A DNA stretch of 64,000 nucleotides from Chromatiales bacterium (GCA_027076405.1 JALTJN010000100.1:14970-78969), one strand, 5' to 3'. Shown: positions 1 through 9,073, counted from the first letter of the stretch. Notes: a model not told the origin generated them from the sequence alone. Numbers and translations are program-made.

Positions 1-764
1 AAGCCAAAAATATGTGAAAGGTTATCAGAGGTGTCTGAGGTTGTTTTTGCTTTATTCATATTAATAAAGCCATGTTTAAAAAACAATCGGGTAAAGTAAC
101 GCTCTGTAAAATTATATTCAAGACCGATTTTCAGGCTGTAACCTGTACCGGAAATAGCAAATTCATCATTACGGACTCCACCAAATAGTGTTGCGTTAGT
201 TCTGGGAAACATAATCGCAAGACCAGGTCCCCAATAAAATGATAATGCTTGTGTTTTTTTCAGGTTACTCCATAAAGTGAGATAATGTTCCATCTCGACG
301 GAAACATAATTTAGGCCATCGGTATATTCAAAAGCAAGCAGAGTATCGACATCTTTAGTGTCCGATCCGGAGTAAGTGCCATCATGAGGTGCTCCTTTCC
401 CTGTAATTGTTCCACTAATACCAACCGTTTGCTTATTTCTCATAATGTATTTCATGTGATCGCTACCAAATGAAACAGAGAGATTATCACGGAAAAAGTA
501 GCTGAAACGAGAATTGTTTTGCGGTACAGATAAATTCCAGGGAAGTAAAAATTCGAGTTTGGGTTCAGACTGGCCATCACGTGCAGCAACATTTCTCAAC
601 GTAAAGTCGTAACCATTGCCAGTTAAGTGGTAATCGCTATTAGAATATGAGGCACGATTATAACCATAGTAAAAAGACCACTTACCTTTTCGCTCCAGTA
701 CGTTGGCTTGTACACTGGTTAAGAAACTAAGAAATAAAATTGTGGCAATAGTATAAAATTTCAT
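1..764 (-). CDS. Outer-membrane beta-barrel-like protein, C-terminus cut by window edge
   Basis: The frame is open from an ATG at 762-764 to the left edge, about 254 codons without a stop. The first 20 or so residues form a signal peptide (MKFYTIATILFLSFLTSVQA), so the protein is exported. The mature part is rich in Tyr, Phe, Asn and Gly, with alternating hydrophobic/polar stretches and turn-like Asn/Gly/Asp segments, as in outer-membrane beta-barrels. I do not recognise a specific family; a porin-like or MipA/OmpV-like protein is possible. It lies 158 bp downstream of yqeY on the same strand and may have its own promoter in that gap. The 3' end is missing from the window. Confidence 0.7.
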   Translation of the reverse strand, partial: MKFYTIATILFLSFLTSVQANVLERKGKWSFYYGYNRASYSNSDYHLTGNGYDFTLRNVAARDGQSEPKLEFLLPWNLSVPQNNSRFSYFFRDNLSVSFGSDHMKYIMRNKQTVGISGTITGKGAPHDGTYSGSDTKDVDTLLAFEYTDGLNYVSVEMEHYLTLWSNLKKTQALSFYWGPGLAIMFPRTNATLFGGVRNDEFAISGTGYSLKIGLEYNFTERYFTRLFFKHGFINMNKAKTTSDTSDNLSHIFG

Positions 765-922
765 TTTAATTTTCCAAAATATGATGACGGTTTAAGTCAT
801 TATTAATTATGAATAGCCAGACTATAGTAATACAAGACAGGCTTTAATAAAATTTTTTTGTGTGATTTTACTAGCAGGAATGCTTGAGTAGTTTAATCGG
901 AAATTAAATGATGAGGTAAAGA

Positions 923-1375
923 TTAAGAAAGTTTAGCTTTGATTTTTCCGCTTACAGCACCCATGTCGGCTTTACCGGCAAGTTGTGGCTTGAGTATACC
1001 CATGACTTTACCCATGTCTTTCATTGCTTCAGCACCAGTAGAAGAAATAGCTTCATCAATAAGTGCGTCGACCTCTGCATCAGACATTTGTTCAGGCATA
1101 AATTCTTTAAGAATAGCGACTTCTTTAATTTCGATTTCAGCAAGCTCATTACGACCGGCTTTTTCGAATTGTTCGATACTGTCTTTACGTTGCTTAAGCA
1201 TTTTTTCAACAACGGCAACAACTTGCTCGTCATTAAGCTCAATACGCTTGTCTACTTCGATTTGTTTAATGGCAGCCGTTAACAGGCGCAACGTGCCAAG
1301 ACGTTCTTTGTCTTTGCTGCGCATGGCAGTTTTGACATCGTCATTAATCCGAGTTTTGAGAACAGAATCAGTCAT
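923..1375 (-). CDS. GatB/YqeY domain-containing protein
   Basis: A 150-residue protein of full family length. YqeY proteins are single-domain relatives of the tRNA-binding tail of GatB, the amidotransferase subunit; their exact cellular role is not settled. Recognisable family features are the N-terminal DVKTAMRSKDKERLGTLR helix, the central LKQRKDSIEQFEKAGR segment and the C-terminal MGKVMGILKPQLAGKADMG block. It lies 57 bp downstream of rpsU on the same strand, a pairing widely conserved in proteobacteria (rpsU-yqeY-dnaG-rpoD). Here the next gene to the left is an outer-membrane protein, so the dnaG-rpoD part of that operon is not in the usual place. Confidence 0.93.
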   Translation of the reverse strand: MTDSVLKTRINDDVKTAMRSKDKERLGTLRLLTAAIKQIEVDKRIELNDEQVVAVVEKMLKQRKDSIEQFEKAGRNELAEIEIKEVAILKEFMPEQMSDAEVDALIDEAISSTGAEAMKDMGKVMGILKPQLAGKADMGAVSGKIKAKLS

Positions 1376-1395
1376 GAAAGTGGAGTAAAATTAGA

Positions 1396-1417
1396 ACCAC
1401 CTCAGGAAAGAGGCAGT
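1396..1417 (-). promoter_or_regulatory. Hairpin between rpsU and yqeY
   Basis: Read on the minus strand, an eight-pair stem with one G-T and one T-G pair closes a six-base loop just after the rpsU stop and before yqeY. No T-run follows, so it is more likely an mRNA-stabilising or attenuating hairpin than a full terminator. The function is inferred from position only. Confidence 0.35.
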
Positions 1418-1432
1418 TTAAAATTCTAATTC

Positions 1433-1648
1433 TTAATATAAACGCTTTAAACGATTACGATCGCGAGACGTTTTCTTAAGGTTGCGCTTAACAGCAGCGG
1501 CTTTTTCACGTTTGCGAACAGATGTTGGTTTTTCGTAGAATTCGCGACGGCGAACTTCAGACAAAACACCAGCTTTTTCACAAGAACGCTTGAAGCGACG
1601 TAGAGCGACATCAAATGGTTCGTTTTCTTTTACGCGTACAGCAGGCAT
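1433..1648 (-). CDS. rpsU: 30S ribosomal protein S21
   Basis: A 71-residue very basic protein, the normal length for S21. It carries the family hallmark near the N-terminus ([20 protein letters not shown]) and an Arg/Lys-rich tail ending in RLKRLY. S21 belongs to the small ribosomal subunit and helps in mRNA base-pairing and translation initiation. It is divergent from tsaD with about 108 bp between the starts, the classical gammaproteobacterial arrangement. A GAGG-like ribosome site precedes the ATG on the minus strand. Confidence 0.98.
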   Translation of the reverse strand: MPAVRVKENEPFDVALRRFKRSCEKAGVLSEVRRREFYEKPTSVRKREKAAAVKRNLKKTSRDRNRLKRLY

Positions 1649-1756
1649 GTAATCCTTACCTCTAAAAATTTATTGCAATTGAGAAAGCGCGCAAGTTTAA
1701 TCCCTGTGGGGCGAAAAAGCAAAGATCCACAGGCAAAAGAATGAAATAATAGCATT

Positions 1757-2770
1757 ATGTTGATATTAGGAATAGAAACCTCGTGTGACGAGACCGGAAT
1801 CGCGCTTTTTGACTCTGAAAAGGGGCTTTTAGCCGATGCTTTATATAGTCAGATTGCTGTGCATGCTGAATATGGCGGGGTGGTGCCAGAACTTGCCTCG
1901 CGTGACCATATTCGTAAAACCTTGCCGTTAATCAAGCAAGTTTTTGCTGAGGCCGGGATTACAGCAAAAGATCTCGATGGTGTCGCTTATACGGCAGGTC
2001 CCGGATTAGCGGGAGCATTACTGGTTGGTGCCGGGATTGCGCGAAGTCTGGCTTATGGCTGGGATATACCTGCTGTTGCTGTCCATCACATGGAAGGGCA
2101 CTTATTAGCACCAATGCTGGAAGAGAATCCTCCCGAATTCCCTTTCGTGGCGCTGTTAGTTTCAGGTGGTCATACCATGCTGGTAAAAGTGGAAGCAATC
2201 GGGAGCTACCGTTTACTCGGTGAGTCTCTGGATGATGCGGCAGGTGAAGCCTTTGATAAAACTGCAAAAATGTTAGGGCTAGCCTATCCGGGCGGGCCAG
2301 CCGTGGCAAAATTAGCGCAACAAGGAGAGGCCGGTAAATATACGTTCCCACGTCCAATGTGTGATCGTCCGGGTTTAGATTTTAGTTTTAGTGGGCTGAA
2401 AACTTTCACCTTAAATACGCTGCAAAAAAGTGATAAATCCGAGCAAACCAAAGCGGATATTGCCTGCGCATTTGAAACCGCTGTTGTCGAGACAATCGCG
2501 ATAAAATGTCGAAGAGCATTACAGCAAACCAAGTTAACTCGCCTGGTCATTGCTGGCGGAGTAAGCGCTAACACTCGTTTAAGAGAGCGGCTGGAAGAAA
2601 TGGTGCAAAAAGAAAAAGCACAAGTTTATTATCCAAGGCTGGAGTTTTGTACCGACAATGGTGCCATGATTGCGTTTGCCGGTTGCCAGCGATTAGTGGC
2701 AGGGCAACATGAAAATCTGGAATTTCACGCCAAACCACGGTGGGATCTGGAAACGCTAAAAGCTATTTAA
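1757..2770 (+). CDS. tsaD: tRNA N6-adenosine threonylcarbamoyltransferase
   Basis: TsaD transfers the threonylcarbamoyl group from threonylcarbamoyl-AMP to A37 of ANN-decoding tRNAs, working with TsaB, TsaC and TsaE in the cytoplasm. The 337-residue length is normal. Diagnostic features are the N-terminal [10 protein letters not shown] motif, the metal-binding HHMEGH at residues 110-115, the LVSGGHT block, and the C-terminal GGVSAN and FCTDNGAM motifs that complete the ASKHA nucleotide/metal site. It is divergent from rpsU, as in many Gammaproteobacteria. A palindromic repeat begins 7 bp after its stop codon. Confidence 0.98.
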   Translation: MLILGIETSCDETGIALFDSEKGLLADALYSQIAVHAEYGGVVPELASRDHIRKTLPLIKQVFAEAGITAKDLDGVAYTAGPGLAGALLVGAGIARSLAYGWDIPAVAVHHMEGHLLAPMLEENPPEFPFVALLVSGGHTMLVKVEAIGSYRLLGESLDDAAGEAFDKTAKMLGLAYPGGPAVAKLAQQGEAGKYTFPRPMCDRPGLDFSFSGLKTFTLNTLQKSDKSEQTKADIACAFETAVVETIAIKCRRALQQTKLTRLVIAGGVSANTRLRERLEEMVQKEKAQVYYPRLEFCTDNGAMIAFAGCQRLVAGQHENLEFHAKPRWDLETLKAI

Positions 2771-2777
2771 AATGCTT

Positions 2778-2892
2778 GCCACGAAGGACACGAAGAAAAA
2801 GAATTAACCACTGGGTTCACGGGGAGTAATATGTAAAATATTTCCCTGTGGTTTTTGATTTTTATCTTGGTGTGCTTTGTGCCCTTCGTGGC
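2778..2892. repeat. Palindromic CCACGAAGG element, copy 1 (tsaD-plsY gap)
   Basis: The left arm GCCACGAAGGACACGAAG (2778-2795) pairs with a right arm ending at 2892 (CTTTGTGCCCTTCGTGGC). An inner inverted pair (AACCAC...CGGGGA with TCCCTGTGGTT) lies between. The element fills almost the whole gap between the convergent tsaD and plsY genes. It is related to the copies at 3560-3745 and 46473-46543. Such elements can serve as bidirectional mRNA 3'-end hairpins; that role is inferred. Confidence 0.75.
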
Positions 2893-2900
2893 TATTACTT

Positions 2901-3512
2901 TCAAGGTTTATCCGTACCGATAGCGTCTTCAGTGCCTTTTATCATATTTTGAATATTTGAACGGTGTCGCCAGAATAAAATGACGGTCATGACGATAGTT
3001 ACCCCAATACTGATATTCGTATTAAACCAATACCAGATATAAACCGGGGCAACCGCAGTGGCGACTAATGCTGAGAGTGAAGAAATTTTTACTACTTTGG
3101 CCATAAATAACCATGTTGCGATTGTGGCTAAACCGACCCACCAGGAAAACCCCAGAAGCACACCAAGCATGGTTGCTACACCCTTGCCGCCCTTAAATTG
3201 AAAAAAGACAGGGTATAGGTGGCCGAGAAAAGCGGCAAAACCAACCAGCGAAAGGGTGACGGCGCTTGTATCCAGGTACTTTGCAACAAGAACTGGAATC
3301 AAGCCTTTTACCATATCGCCAAACAGGGTAATGGCCGCTGCTTTTTTACCACCAAAACGTAAAACATTGGTTGCACCGGGGTTGCCAGAGCCTTCACCAC
3401 GTGGATCAGGTAATCCCATGATTTTGCAGACAATAATGGCTGAAGAAAGTGAGCCTATTAAATAAGCGGCAAAAATCAGAATGTAATCGAGTATTTCAAG
3501 TTGTATATTCAT
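2901..3512 (-). CDS. plsY: Acyl-phosphate:glycerol-3-phosphate acyltransferase PlsY
   Basis: An inner-membrane enzyme that transfers an acyl group from acyl-phosphate to glycerol-3-phosphate, the first step of phospholipid synthesis. The 203-residue length and several hydrophobic helices fit. The three family motifs are visible: SxxSA near residues 21-26, the GSGNPGATN glycerol-phosphate loop at 41-49, and the FKGGKGVAT loop in the middle. The gene is convergent with tsaD and divergent from folB; the tsaD-plsY-folB neighbourhood is standard in Gammaproteobacteria. Unusually, a palindromic repeat of the same family lies on each side of it. Confidence 0.97.
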   Translation of the reverse strand: MNIQLEILDYILIFAAYLIGSLSSAIIVCKIMGLPDPRGEGSGNPGATNVLRFGGKKAAAITLFGDMVKGLIPVLVAKYLDTSAVTLSLVGFAAFLGHLYPVFFQFKGGKGVATMLGVLLGFSWWVGLATIATWLFMAKVVKISSLSALVATAVAPVYIWYWFNTNISIGVTIVMTVILFWRHRSNIQNMIKGTEDAIGTDKP

Positions 3513-3559
3513 AAGTTAAAGGTACAAGATTTTAAGGGGGTTAGACAAGAAAAATAATA

Positions 3560-3745
3560 GCCACGAAGGGCACGAAGAACACCAAGGTAAAATTTAAAAA
3601 GTTAAACTATAGGGCGGACAGGGTGCATGCGGTAAAAAAATAGAATAACTGCTCATGCATTATTTTACTTACGGACATCCTGTCCTAATGTGCTTCCTTA
3701 TGGTTTCAAAAAAAACTTCTTAGTGTTCTTCGTGCCCTTGGTGGC
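3560..3745. repeat. Palindromic CCACGAAGG element, copy 2 (plsY-folB gap)
   Basis: The left arm 3560-3588 (GCCACGAAGGGCACGAAG then AACACCAAGGT) pairs with the right arm 3721-3745 (TAGTGTTCTTCGTGCCCTTG then GTGGC). The interior has a further gapped dyad, GGACAGGGTGCATGC near 3607 against GCATG near 3655 and GGACATCCTGTCC near 3673. It fills most of the divergent plsY-folB gap, so promoters of one or both genes must lie in or next to it. Confidence 0.75.
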
Positions 3746-3787
3746 AATTTTATTTATCTTTATTCCTCAATACTGTATCTTCCGCTC

Positions 3788-4159
3788 ATGGATATTATTT
3801 TTCTTAACGATTTAAAAATTGAAACCATTATTGGCATTTATGATTGGGAGCGTGAAACCAAACAGACCATCAGTCTTGATTTGGAGATGGCGACCGACAT
3901 CCAAAAAGCAGCAGCGACGGATGATATTGAAAATACGCTTGATTACAAAGCAGTTTCAAAGCGTCTGATTAGCTTTGTTGAAGTAAGTGAGTTTTTATTG
4001 GTTGAACGCCTGGCTGAAGAGTGCGCACAAATTATATTAAATGAATTTAATGTGCCATGGGTACGCTTAAAACTTAATAAAGGTGAAGCGGTACGCGGTG
4101 CAAGCGGTGTAGGGATTTTAATTGAGCGTGGCGTTAAACCACAAGTAATCAGCAGTTAG
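3788..4159 (+). CDS. folB: Dihydroneopterin aldolase
   Basis: FolB cleaves 7,8-dihydroneopterin to 6-hydroxymethyl-7,8-dihydropterin and glycolaldehyde in tetrahydrofolate synthesis. The protein has 123 residues, normal for the family. Visible motifs are the start MDIIFLNDLKIETIIGIYDWE, the ENTLDYKAVSKR segment and the LLVERLAEECAQ helix, then the VRLKLNKGEAVRGA strand with the catalytic-site lysine. folK starts 4 bp after its stop, so the two are cotranscribed and supply consecutive pathway steps. Confidence 0.97.
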   Translation: MDIIFLNDLKIETIIGIYDWERETKQTISLDLEMATDIQKAAATDDIENTLDYKAVSKRLISFVEVSEFLLVERLAEECAQIILNEFNVPWVRLKLNKGEAVRGASGVGILIERGVKPQVISS

Positions 4160-4163
4160 GCGT

Positions 4164-4652
4164 ATGGCTAAAATTTATATTAGCATTGGCAGTAATATTG
4201 ATGCGGAAAACAATATTCGTTTAGCTGTTCGCGCTTTGGAAGATCATTACGGTAAGCTTATTTTATCTTCTGTTTATGAGAGTGAGGCGGTTGGTTTTGA
4301 CGGGGATAATTTTTTAAATCTTGTTGCCGCAGTGAAAACGGATGAAGATGTTCATACGGTTGCCCGCGTTTTACATACCATCGAAGATGAAAATGGTCGT
4401 GATCGCAGTGGGCCGCGCTTTTCATCACGGACTGTCGATTTAGACTTACTATTGTATGATGATCTTATTCTTGAAGAAGGTGGTCTCGAGCTTCCTCGAG
4501 ATGAAATTACAAAAAATGCTTTTGTATTACTCCCGCTTGAAGAAATCGCCCCGCAACTCATTCACCCTATAACCGGTAATACTATGTGTGATCACTGGAT
4601 GAGTTTTGACAAAAATTCACAAAAATTATGGCCAATTAGTTTTAATTTTTAA
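4164..4652 (+). CDS. folK: 2-amino-4-hydroxy-6-hydroxymethyldihydropteridine pyrophosphokinase
   Basis: FolK uses ATP to pyrophosphorylate 6-hydroxymethyl-7,8-dihydropterin, the step directly after FolB. The 162-residue protein has the N-terminal YISIGSNIDAENNI motif, SSVYESEAVGF, and the RTVDLDLLLYDD signature at residues 90-100 whose aspartates bind the two magnesium ions. It also has LELPRDEITKNAFVLLPL in the C-terminal half. It directly follows folB. In many Gammaproteobacteria folK sits with panB instead; the fused folB-folK pair with a nearby pteridine reductase makes a small folate cluster. Confidence 0.96.
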   Translation: MAKIYISIGSNIDAENNIRLAVRALEDHYGKLILSSVYESEAVGFDGDNFLNLVAAVKTDEDVHTVARVLHTIEDENGRDRSGPRFSSRTVDLDLLLYDDLILEEGGLELPRDEITKNAFVLLPLEEIAPQLIHPITGNTMCDHWMSFDKNSQKLWPISFNF

Positions 4653-4720
4653 GCTCAATTGTTTTAGCTCAAAAAAAAATTATTTTATTTATAATTACAC
4701 TGTAACTCAGCGTTTTTAAT

Positions 4721-4748
4721 TAAAGTTTACTTCGATGTAAGACGCTAA
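4721..4748 (+). promoter_or_regulatory. Possible sigma-28 (FliA) promoter of the chemoreceptor
   Basis: TAAAGTTT (4721-4728) matches the FliA -35 element and GACGCTAA (4741-4748) matches six of eight bases of the GCCGATAA -10 element. The spacer is 12 bp where 11 is usual. It lies 41 bp upstream of the chemoreceptor ATG, the kind of gene normally read by the flagellar sigma factor. Confidence 0.5.
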
Positions 4749-4789
4749 CCATGGTATGAATTTTTTAAAATATACAAAGGTTTAACATC

Positions 4790-6829
4790 ATGGCTACTTC
4801 ATCTTCAGGTTTATTTGCTCCTTCTATTGCGTTGTTAAATAGGCTGAAATTCACTTCAAAATTCGCGCTTATTTTTTCTTTATTTTTATTACCTATTGTT
4901 TATTTTACTTTTGTCTTAATCACGAGCGAGTCAAAAGCAATAGCGCTGACAAAACTGGAAATGGATGGCACTCAGTATATGGCAAAAATACACCCTCTTT
5001 TTAAGCACATGGCGCAAACAAGAGGGATGACTAATGCCTACTTAAACGGCAAATCGGAGTTAGAACAAAAAATTAATACAAAGCGCTCGGAAGTAGAAGA
5101 AGGGCTGGCAGAATTAATAAAGATAGATTCTTTACTGGGAACAGAGTTACGAACAGGGAATCAGGCTAAAACAATATTAAATGAATGGAATAGTGTGATA
5201 AAAAATGCTTTTAGTATGAAACCGGCAGAAGCGTTTAGTGCCCATACCTCTGTGATTGAAAAAGTATTAAGGCTTAAAGCGCACATATTAGAAACTTCAA
5301 AATTATTACTGGATCCTTCGATAGATCGTAACTTTATGGCAAATGCTTTAAGTTTGCGTATTCCTGTTCTAGCGGAAAATATGGGGAAGTCGCGCGGGCT
5401 GGGCTCAGGTATTATTGCTGCCGGTAGCTTCACACCGGAATCATTTCTTCAGTTAACCGGTTTTATACAAACAATAGAAGATGCAAACAGAGCGATGATG
5501 CATGGTTTTGATGTTGTTTTTGAACATAATAAAGCAGTTAGTCAAAAGTTATCTTCATTAAGAAATAAAGCAAATGAGGCGACAAAACAATTTATTGCCT
5601 TAACACGAAAAGAAGTGCTTGAGTCGGAAAAAATTAATATTGATTCGGCAGGCTATTTTGCAAAAGGTACACAGGCAATTGATGAAAACTTAAAATTATA
5701 TAAAGCTGTTATGCTTGAGTTAAATGAACTTTTACAGAAGCAGATTAAAGAACTGCAACAACAAGAGATGTTTAATTTTGGACTAAGTTTGATTTTACTT
5801 TTTGTCGTGTTGTATCTATTTGTCGGTTTTTATCATAGTTTGATGAATTCAATTAATACAATAAAAGCGGCCGTGCATAATATAGCGCAAGGTGATTTAA
5901 CCACCGTTGTAAAAATTGATGCAAAAGATGAAATGCAGATAATTGCAACTGATATGAATTTAATGATCGAGCAAATTAACGCTTTAGTTGGGCAGGTGAT
6001 TAGTTCCGCTAATCAGGTTGTTATTACTTCTGACGAAAGTGTTGCTGCATCTGAAGATACGCGTGATGGAGTAAATAAACAAAATATGGAGCTGGAACTT
6101 GTGGCCACGGCAATGAACGAAATGTCAGCCACGGTGCATGAGGTGGCAAATAATGCCGCTAGTACCGCCGAGGCAACACGAAATGCAGATAAAGAAGCGA
6201 ATAACGGGCGAGCCGTTGTTAATGAAACGATTCAATCCATCAATAAATTATCAAATGAAATGCAAGCAGCAAGTACTGTCATTAAACAACTTGAGGCAGA
6301 TACCGAAAGCATTGGAACCGTGTTAGATGTTATTCGGGGGATTGCAGAGCAAACGAACTTGCTTGCATTAAATGCGGCCATTGAAGCTGCCCGTGCAGGC
6401 GAACAAGGCAGGGGCTTTGCCGTTGTTGCGGATGAGGTCAGAACATTAGCCAGTCGGACTCAGGATTCGACGCAGGAAATTCAAACAATGATAGAAAAGT
6501 TACAGCAAGGTTCACGTAATGCGGTAAAAGTGATGGATGAAGGAACACAACAAACCGAGAAAACCGTAGCGACTGCCGCTGAAGCAGGAGAAACCCTAGA
6601 GGCTATCACTGCTGCAGTTGACCATATCACGATGATGAATGAGCAAATTGCCAGTGCGGCAGAAGAACAAAGTAGTGTCGCGGAAGAAATTAACCGTAAC
6701 GTGGTAAACGTGCGGGATGTTGCAGAACATACGGCAGAAAATGCAAATCAAACTGCATCAAGTAGTGAAACACTTAAGGGCGTTGCTTCACAGCTGCAAA
6801 GCTTAGTTGCCGAGTTTAAAGTTAACTAA
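4790..6829 (+). CDS. Methyl-accepting chemotaxis protein with NIT-like sensor domain
   Basis: A 679-residue transmembrane chemoreceptor. After a short cytoplasmic start comes TM1 (about 24-46), then a large helical periplasmic region (about 47-325), TM2 (about 327-350), a HAMP domain and the cytoplasmic signalling domain. Its hairpin tip ([18 protein letters not shown]) starts near residue 518 and is fully canonical for binding CheA/CheW. The periplasmic part resembles the NIT (nitrate/nitrite-sensing) fold: two helical bundles with [14 protein letters not shown] in the first and a second Arg-Gly motif (GKSRGLGSG). No CheR-tethering pentapeptide is present at the C-terminus (EFKVN). It has its own promoter region and terminator. 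Nitrate as ligand is inference, made more attractive by the nap-type cluster downstream. Confidence 0.9.
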   Translation: MATSSSGLFAPSIALLNRLKFTSKFALIFSLFLLPIVYFTFVLITSESKAIALTKLEMDGTQYMAKIHPLFKHMAQTRGMTNAYLNGKSELEQKINTKRSEVEEGLAELIKIDSLLGTELRTGNQAKTILNEWNSVIKNAFSMKPAEAFSAHTSVIEKVLRLKAHILETSKLLLDPSIDRNFMANALSLRIPVLAENMGKSRGLGSGIIAAGSFTPESFLQLTGFIQTIEDANRAMMHGFDVVFEHNKAVSQKLSSLRNKANEATKQFIALTRKEVLESEKINIDSAGYFAKGTQAIDENLKLYKAVMLELNELLQKQIKELQQQEMFNFGLSLILLFVVLYLFVGFYHSLMNSINTIKAAVHNIAQGDLTTVVKIDAKDEMQIIATDMNLMIEQINALVGQVISSANQVVITSDESVAASEDTRDGVNKQNMELELVATAMNEMSATVHEVANNAASTAEATRNADKEANNGRAVVNETIQSINKLSNEMQAASTVIKQLEADTESIGTVLDVIRGIAEQTNLLALNAAIEAARAGEQGRGFAVVADEVRTLASRTQDSTQEIQTMIEKLQQGSRNAVKVMDEGTQQTEKTVATAAEAGETLEAITAAVDHITMMNEQIASAAEEQSSVAEEINRNVVNVRDVAEHTAENANQTASSSETLKGVASQLQSLVAEFKVN

Positions 6830-6849
6830 AGTCTTCTGTAAAAGTGAAC

Positions 6850-6880
6850 AAAAAAAGCCGCTTTTATAGCGGCTTTTTTT
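6850..6880. terminator. Bidirectional rho-independent terminator
   Basis: AAAAAAGCCGCT, a short loop, then AGCGGCTTTTTTT: a GC-rich stem flanked by A- and T-runs on both sides. It lies between the convergent chemoreceptor and pteridine reductase genes and can stop both transcripts. Confidence 0.92.
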
Positions 6881-6906
6881 AACATCATAAAACCTAAAGT
6901 ATCATT

Positions 6907-7641
6907 TTAGCTGTTTAAACTTCGCCCACCATCAACAGCAATGATCTGGCCAGTTACATAGTTGGCATCTTTTATTAAATATAAAATGGTTTTAGATATA
7001 TCATTGGGTTCGCCCTGACGTTTCAGAAAGGTACGGGACACAATACGTTGTTTTGCCACTTCATCGAGATTTTCCGGCCAGAGTATCGCACCGGGAGCAA
7101 CACCATTGACTCTGATTTCCGGCCCTAGTTCACAGGCGAGAGATTTTGTCATCATGGCCAGCCCGGCTTTTGCCATGCTGTAGATAGGGAAAGTTTTTAA
7201 CGGGCGCTCTGCATGAATATCAACAATATTAATAATACAGCCGCTGGTTTTTTTTAAGTGTGGTGCTGCAGCCTGAGATAAAAAAAACGGTGCTTTAAGA
7301 TTTGAGCCGATAAGATCATCCCATTGTTCTTCTGTCGCTTTTCCCATTTTTGTCGGATAAAAACTCGATGCGTTATTAATTAATACATCTAGTCGTCCCC
7401 ATGCTTTAACAGATTCTTCAATCAGTGTTGGCAGGCCATTGGTAATATGTAAGTCGGCCTGAATAAGAATGACAGAGTTTTCTCTTTTGTCATTGAGCTC
7501 TTTTTGTACAGCCTGAGCCTGTTCACGTGAGCCACGATAATGCAGCACAATATTCATCCCGTGTTGATGAAGTAATTTAGCGGTGGTCGCACCAATGCGG
7601 TGTGCAGCTCCGGTAATTAAAACGACGGGTGACTCTGACAT
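6907..7641 (-). CDS. Pteridine reductase (short-chain dehydrogenase family)
   Basis: A 244-residue NADPH-dependent SDR. The nucleotide-binding motif TGAAHRIG (residues 10-17) has the Arg typical of pteridine reductases. The usual catalytic Ser is replaced by Asp141, 13 residues before Tyr154 of the YSMAK motif. The same Asp-Tyr spacing is found in the pteridine reductase PTR1/FolM group. NN90ASSFYP and the C-terminal VDGGRSL motif also fit. It would reduce dihydrofolate, dihydromonapterin or related pterins. Position close to folB-folK supports a folate/pterin role. It is divergent from the MidA-like gene. Confidence 0.85.
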   Translation of the reverse strand: MSESPVVLITGAAHRIGATTAKLLHQHGMNIVLHYRGSREQAQAVQKELNDKRENSVILIQADLHITNGLPTLIEESVKAWGRLDVLINNASSFYPTKMGKATEEQWDDLIGSNLKAPFFLSQAAAPHLKKTSGCIINIVDIHAERPLKTFPIYSMAKAGLAMMTKSLACELGPEIRVNGVAPGAILWPENLDEVAKQRIVSRTFLKRQGEPNDISKTILYLIKDANYVTGQIIAVDGGRSLNS

Positions 7642-7705
7642 TTGTGGTATCCTTGAATTGAATTTTATTTACTGTAACACAAGAAATCAGGTCTAGTCAG
7701 TTTTC

Positions 7706-8917
7706 ATGTCTTCCGAACAATATAATCAACAACTTTATCAGTCTGCACGAGAGACAAAAGAACTACCTGTTCCCGATGGTATAGCGCAGCATCATAGTGA
7801 AAAATTGATCACGTTAATCAAAAATGAGATTGAACAAAATGACGGTGCGATTTCATTCCAGCGTTATATGGAATTATCCTTATATGCACCGGGGCTAGGT
7901 TATTATGCTGCCGGCAGTGCCAAGTTGGGTGAAGAGGGTGATTTTGTTACCGCACCTGAAATCTCACCATTATTTTCTCAAGCATTAGCGAATGCAATAT
8001 TACCAGCACTGGAAAAAGATCAAATTATTCTTGAAGTGGGTGCCGGTCGTGGTCGCATGGCGGCAGATATTTTGCTGTATTTAAAACAGGAAAATAAATT
8101 ACCGGCAGAGTACTGGATTTTAGAACTGAGTGCGGATTTAAGGGAACGACAAAAACAAACGATTGCAGAAATCATTCCTGATTTTCTGGATAAGGTAAAG
8201 TGGCTGGATAAGTTACCCGATACATTCTCTGGTGTCGTTTTGGCTAATGAATTACTCGATGCGATGCCGGTGAAACTGTTTCAGAAAACAGAAAATGATA
8301 TTAACGAAGTTGATGTTGTTTGGCGCAATGATACTTTTTCTTTTAAGTTGAAATCGAGTTCCGACCAACGTCTGGTTCACCGGCTTAAAAATATTGAAAC
8401 CGAGTTAGAAAAAGAATTTAATTCAGGTTATGTCTCTGAAATAAATTTTGCTGCTGAAGACTGGATTAAAAGTATTGCTGCCAGCTTGCAACATGGAATT
8501 ATTATCTTAATAGATTATGGTTTTCCCCAGCATGAGTATTACCATGAGCAACGTACTCAGGGTACCCTGATGTGCCATTACCGGCACCGAACGCACCCGG
8601 ATGTGTTTGTGTATCCCGGCTTGCAAGACATTACCGCACATGTTGATTTTACTGCAATGGCAGATGCGGCATTGGATGCAAATTTAAAAGTGATGGGTTA
8701 TACCAATCAGGCCAGTTTTTTAATGGGAGCCGGTTTGCTTGAGCTTGCTGATATCGAAAAATTAGAAATACAGGAACAAATGGAGGCTGCAGCGCAAATT
8801 AAAAAACTGACTTTACCGCATGAGATGGGAGAGTTATTTAAAGTCATTGGTTTTAGTAAAAATACTGATGTTGTGTTACCCGCATTTGAGTTTAGAGACT
8901 TGCGTGAGTATTTATAA
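7706..8917 (+). CDS. SAM-dependent methyltransferase, MidA/NDUFAF7 family (DUF185)
   Basis: 403 residues, normal for the family. The N-terminal part has the conserved GAISFQRYMELSLYAPGLGYY segment, followed by GDFVTAPEISPLF and a class I SAM-binding motif EVGAGRGRMAADIL around residue 112. LANELLDAMPVKLF is another hallmark. Eukaryotic NDUFAF7/MidA methylates an arginine of a complex I subunit; the bacterial substrate is not established. It is divergent from the pteridine reductase, an adjacency I recall from other Gammaproteobacteria. The gap after it carries a gapped palindromic sequence before uppP. Confidence 0.9.
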   Translation: MSSEQYNQQLYQSARETKELPVPDGIAQHHSEKLITLIKNEIEQNDGAISFQRYMELSLYAPGLGYYAAGSAKLGEEGDFVTAPEISPLFSQALANAILPALEKDQIILEVGAGRGRMAADILLYLKQENKLPAEYWILELSADLRERQKQTIAEIIPDFLDKVKWLDKLPDTFSGVVLANELLDAMPVKLFQKTENDINEVDVVWRNDTFSFKLKSSSDQRLVHRLKNIETELEKEFNSGYVSEINFAAEDWIKSIAASLQHGIIILIDYGFPQHEYYHEQRTQGTLMCHYRHRTHPDVFVYPGLQDITAHVDFTAMADAALDANLKVMGYTNQASFLMGAGLLELADIEKLEIQEQMEAAAQIKKLTLPHEMGELFKVIGFSKNTDVVLPAFEFRDLREYL

Positions 8918-8930
8918 TTTAAAATTTACG

Positions 8931-9046
8931 AATTAGTAAGTGGGGATGTTCGGGTTATGGAATGGGGGAGTCAAATCAAGACGCGCAAAATATATGCTCG
9001 ACTGCCATCCCCTTGCTTTATTACTTGTACTAACTAATTAAAAGTT
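8931..9046. repeat. Gapped palindrome containing a 23-bp dispersed sequence
   Basis: AATTAGTAAGTGGGGATG near 8931 is mirrored in pieces by CATCCCC (near 9008), TTACT and AACTAATT near 9040. Inside it, positions 8971-8993 match 28353-28375 on the opposite strand at 22 of 23 bases. The gap lies between the MidA-like gene and uppP and shows no gene. Confidence 0.5.
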
Positions 9047-9073
9047 ATTGATAGAAAAATATAAGGAAATGAA

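Noticed and set aside
939..1388. 149-codon open frame on the plus strand opposite yqeY
   Set aside because: It is a Ser/Ile-rich mirror of the yqeY coding frame with no ribosome site and no recognisable domain; yqeY is the real gene.
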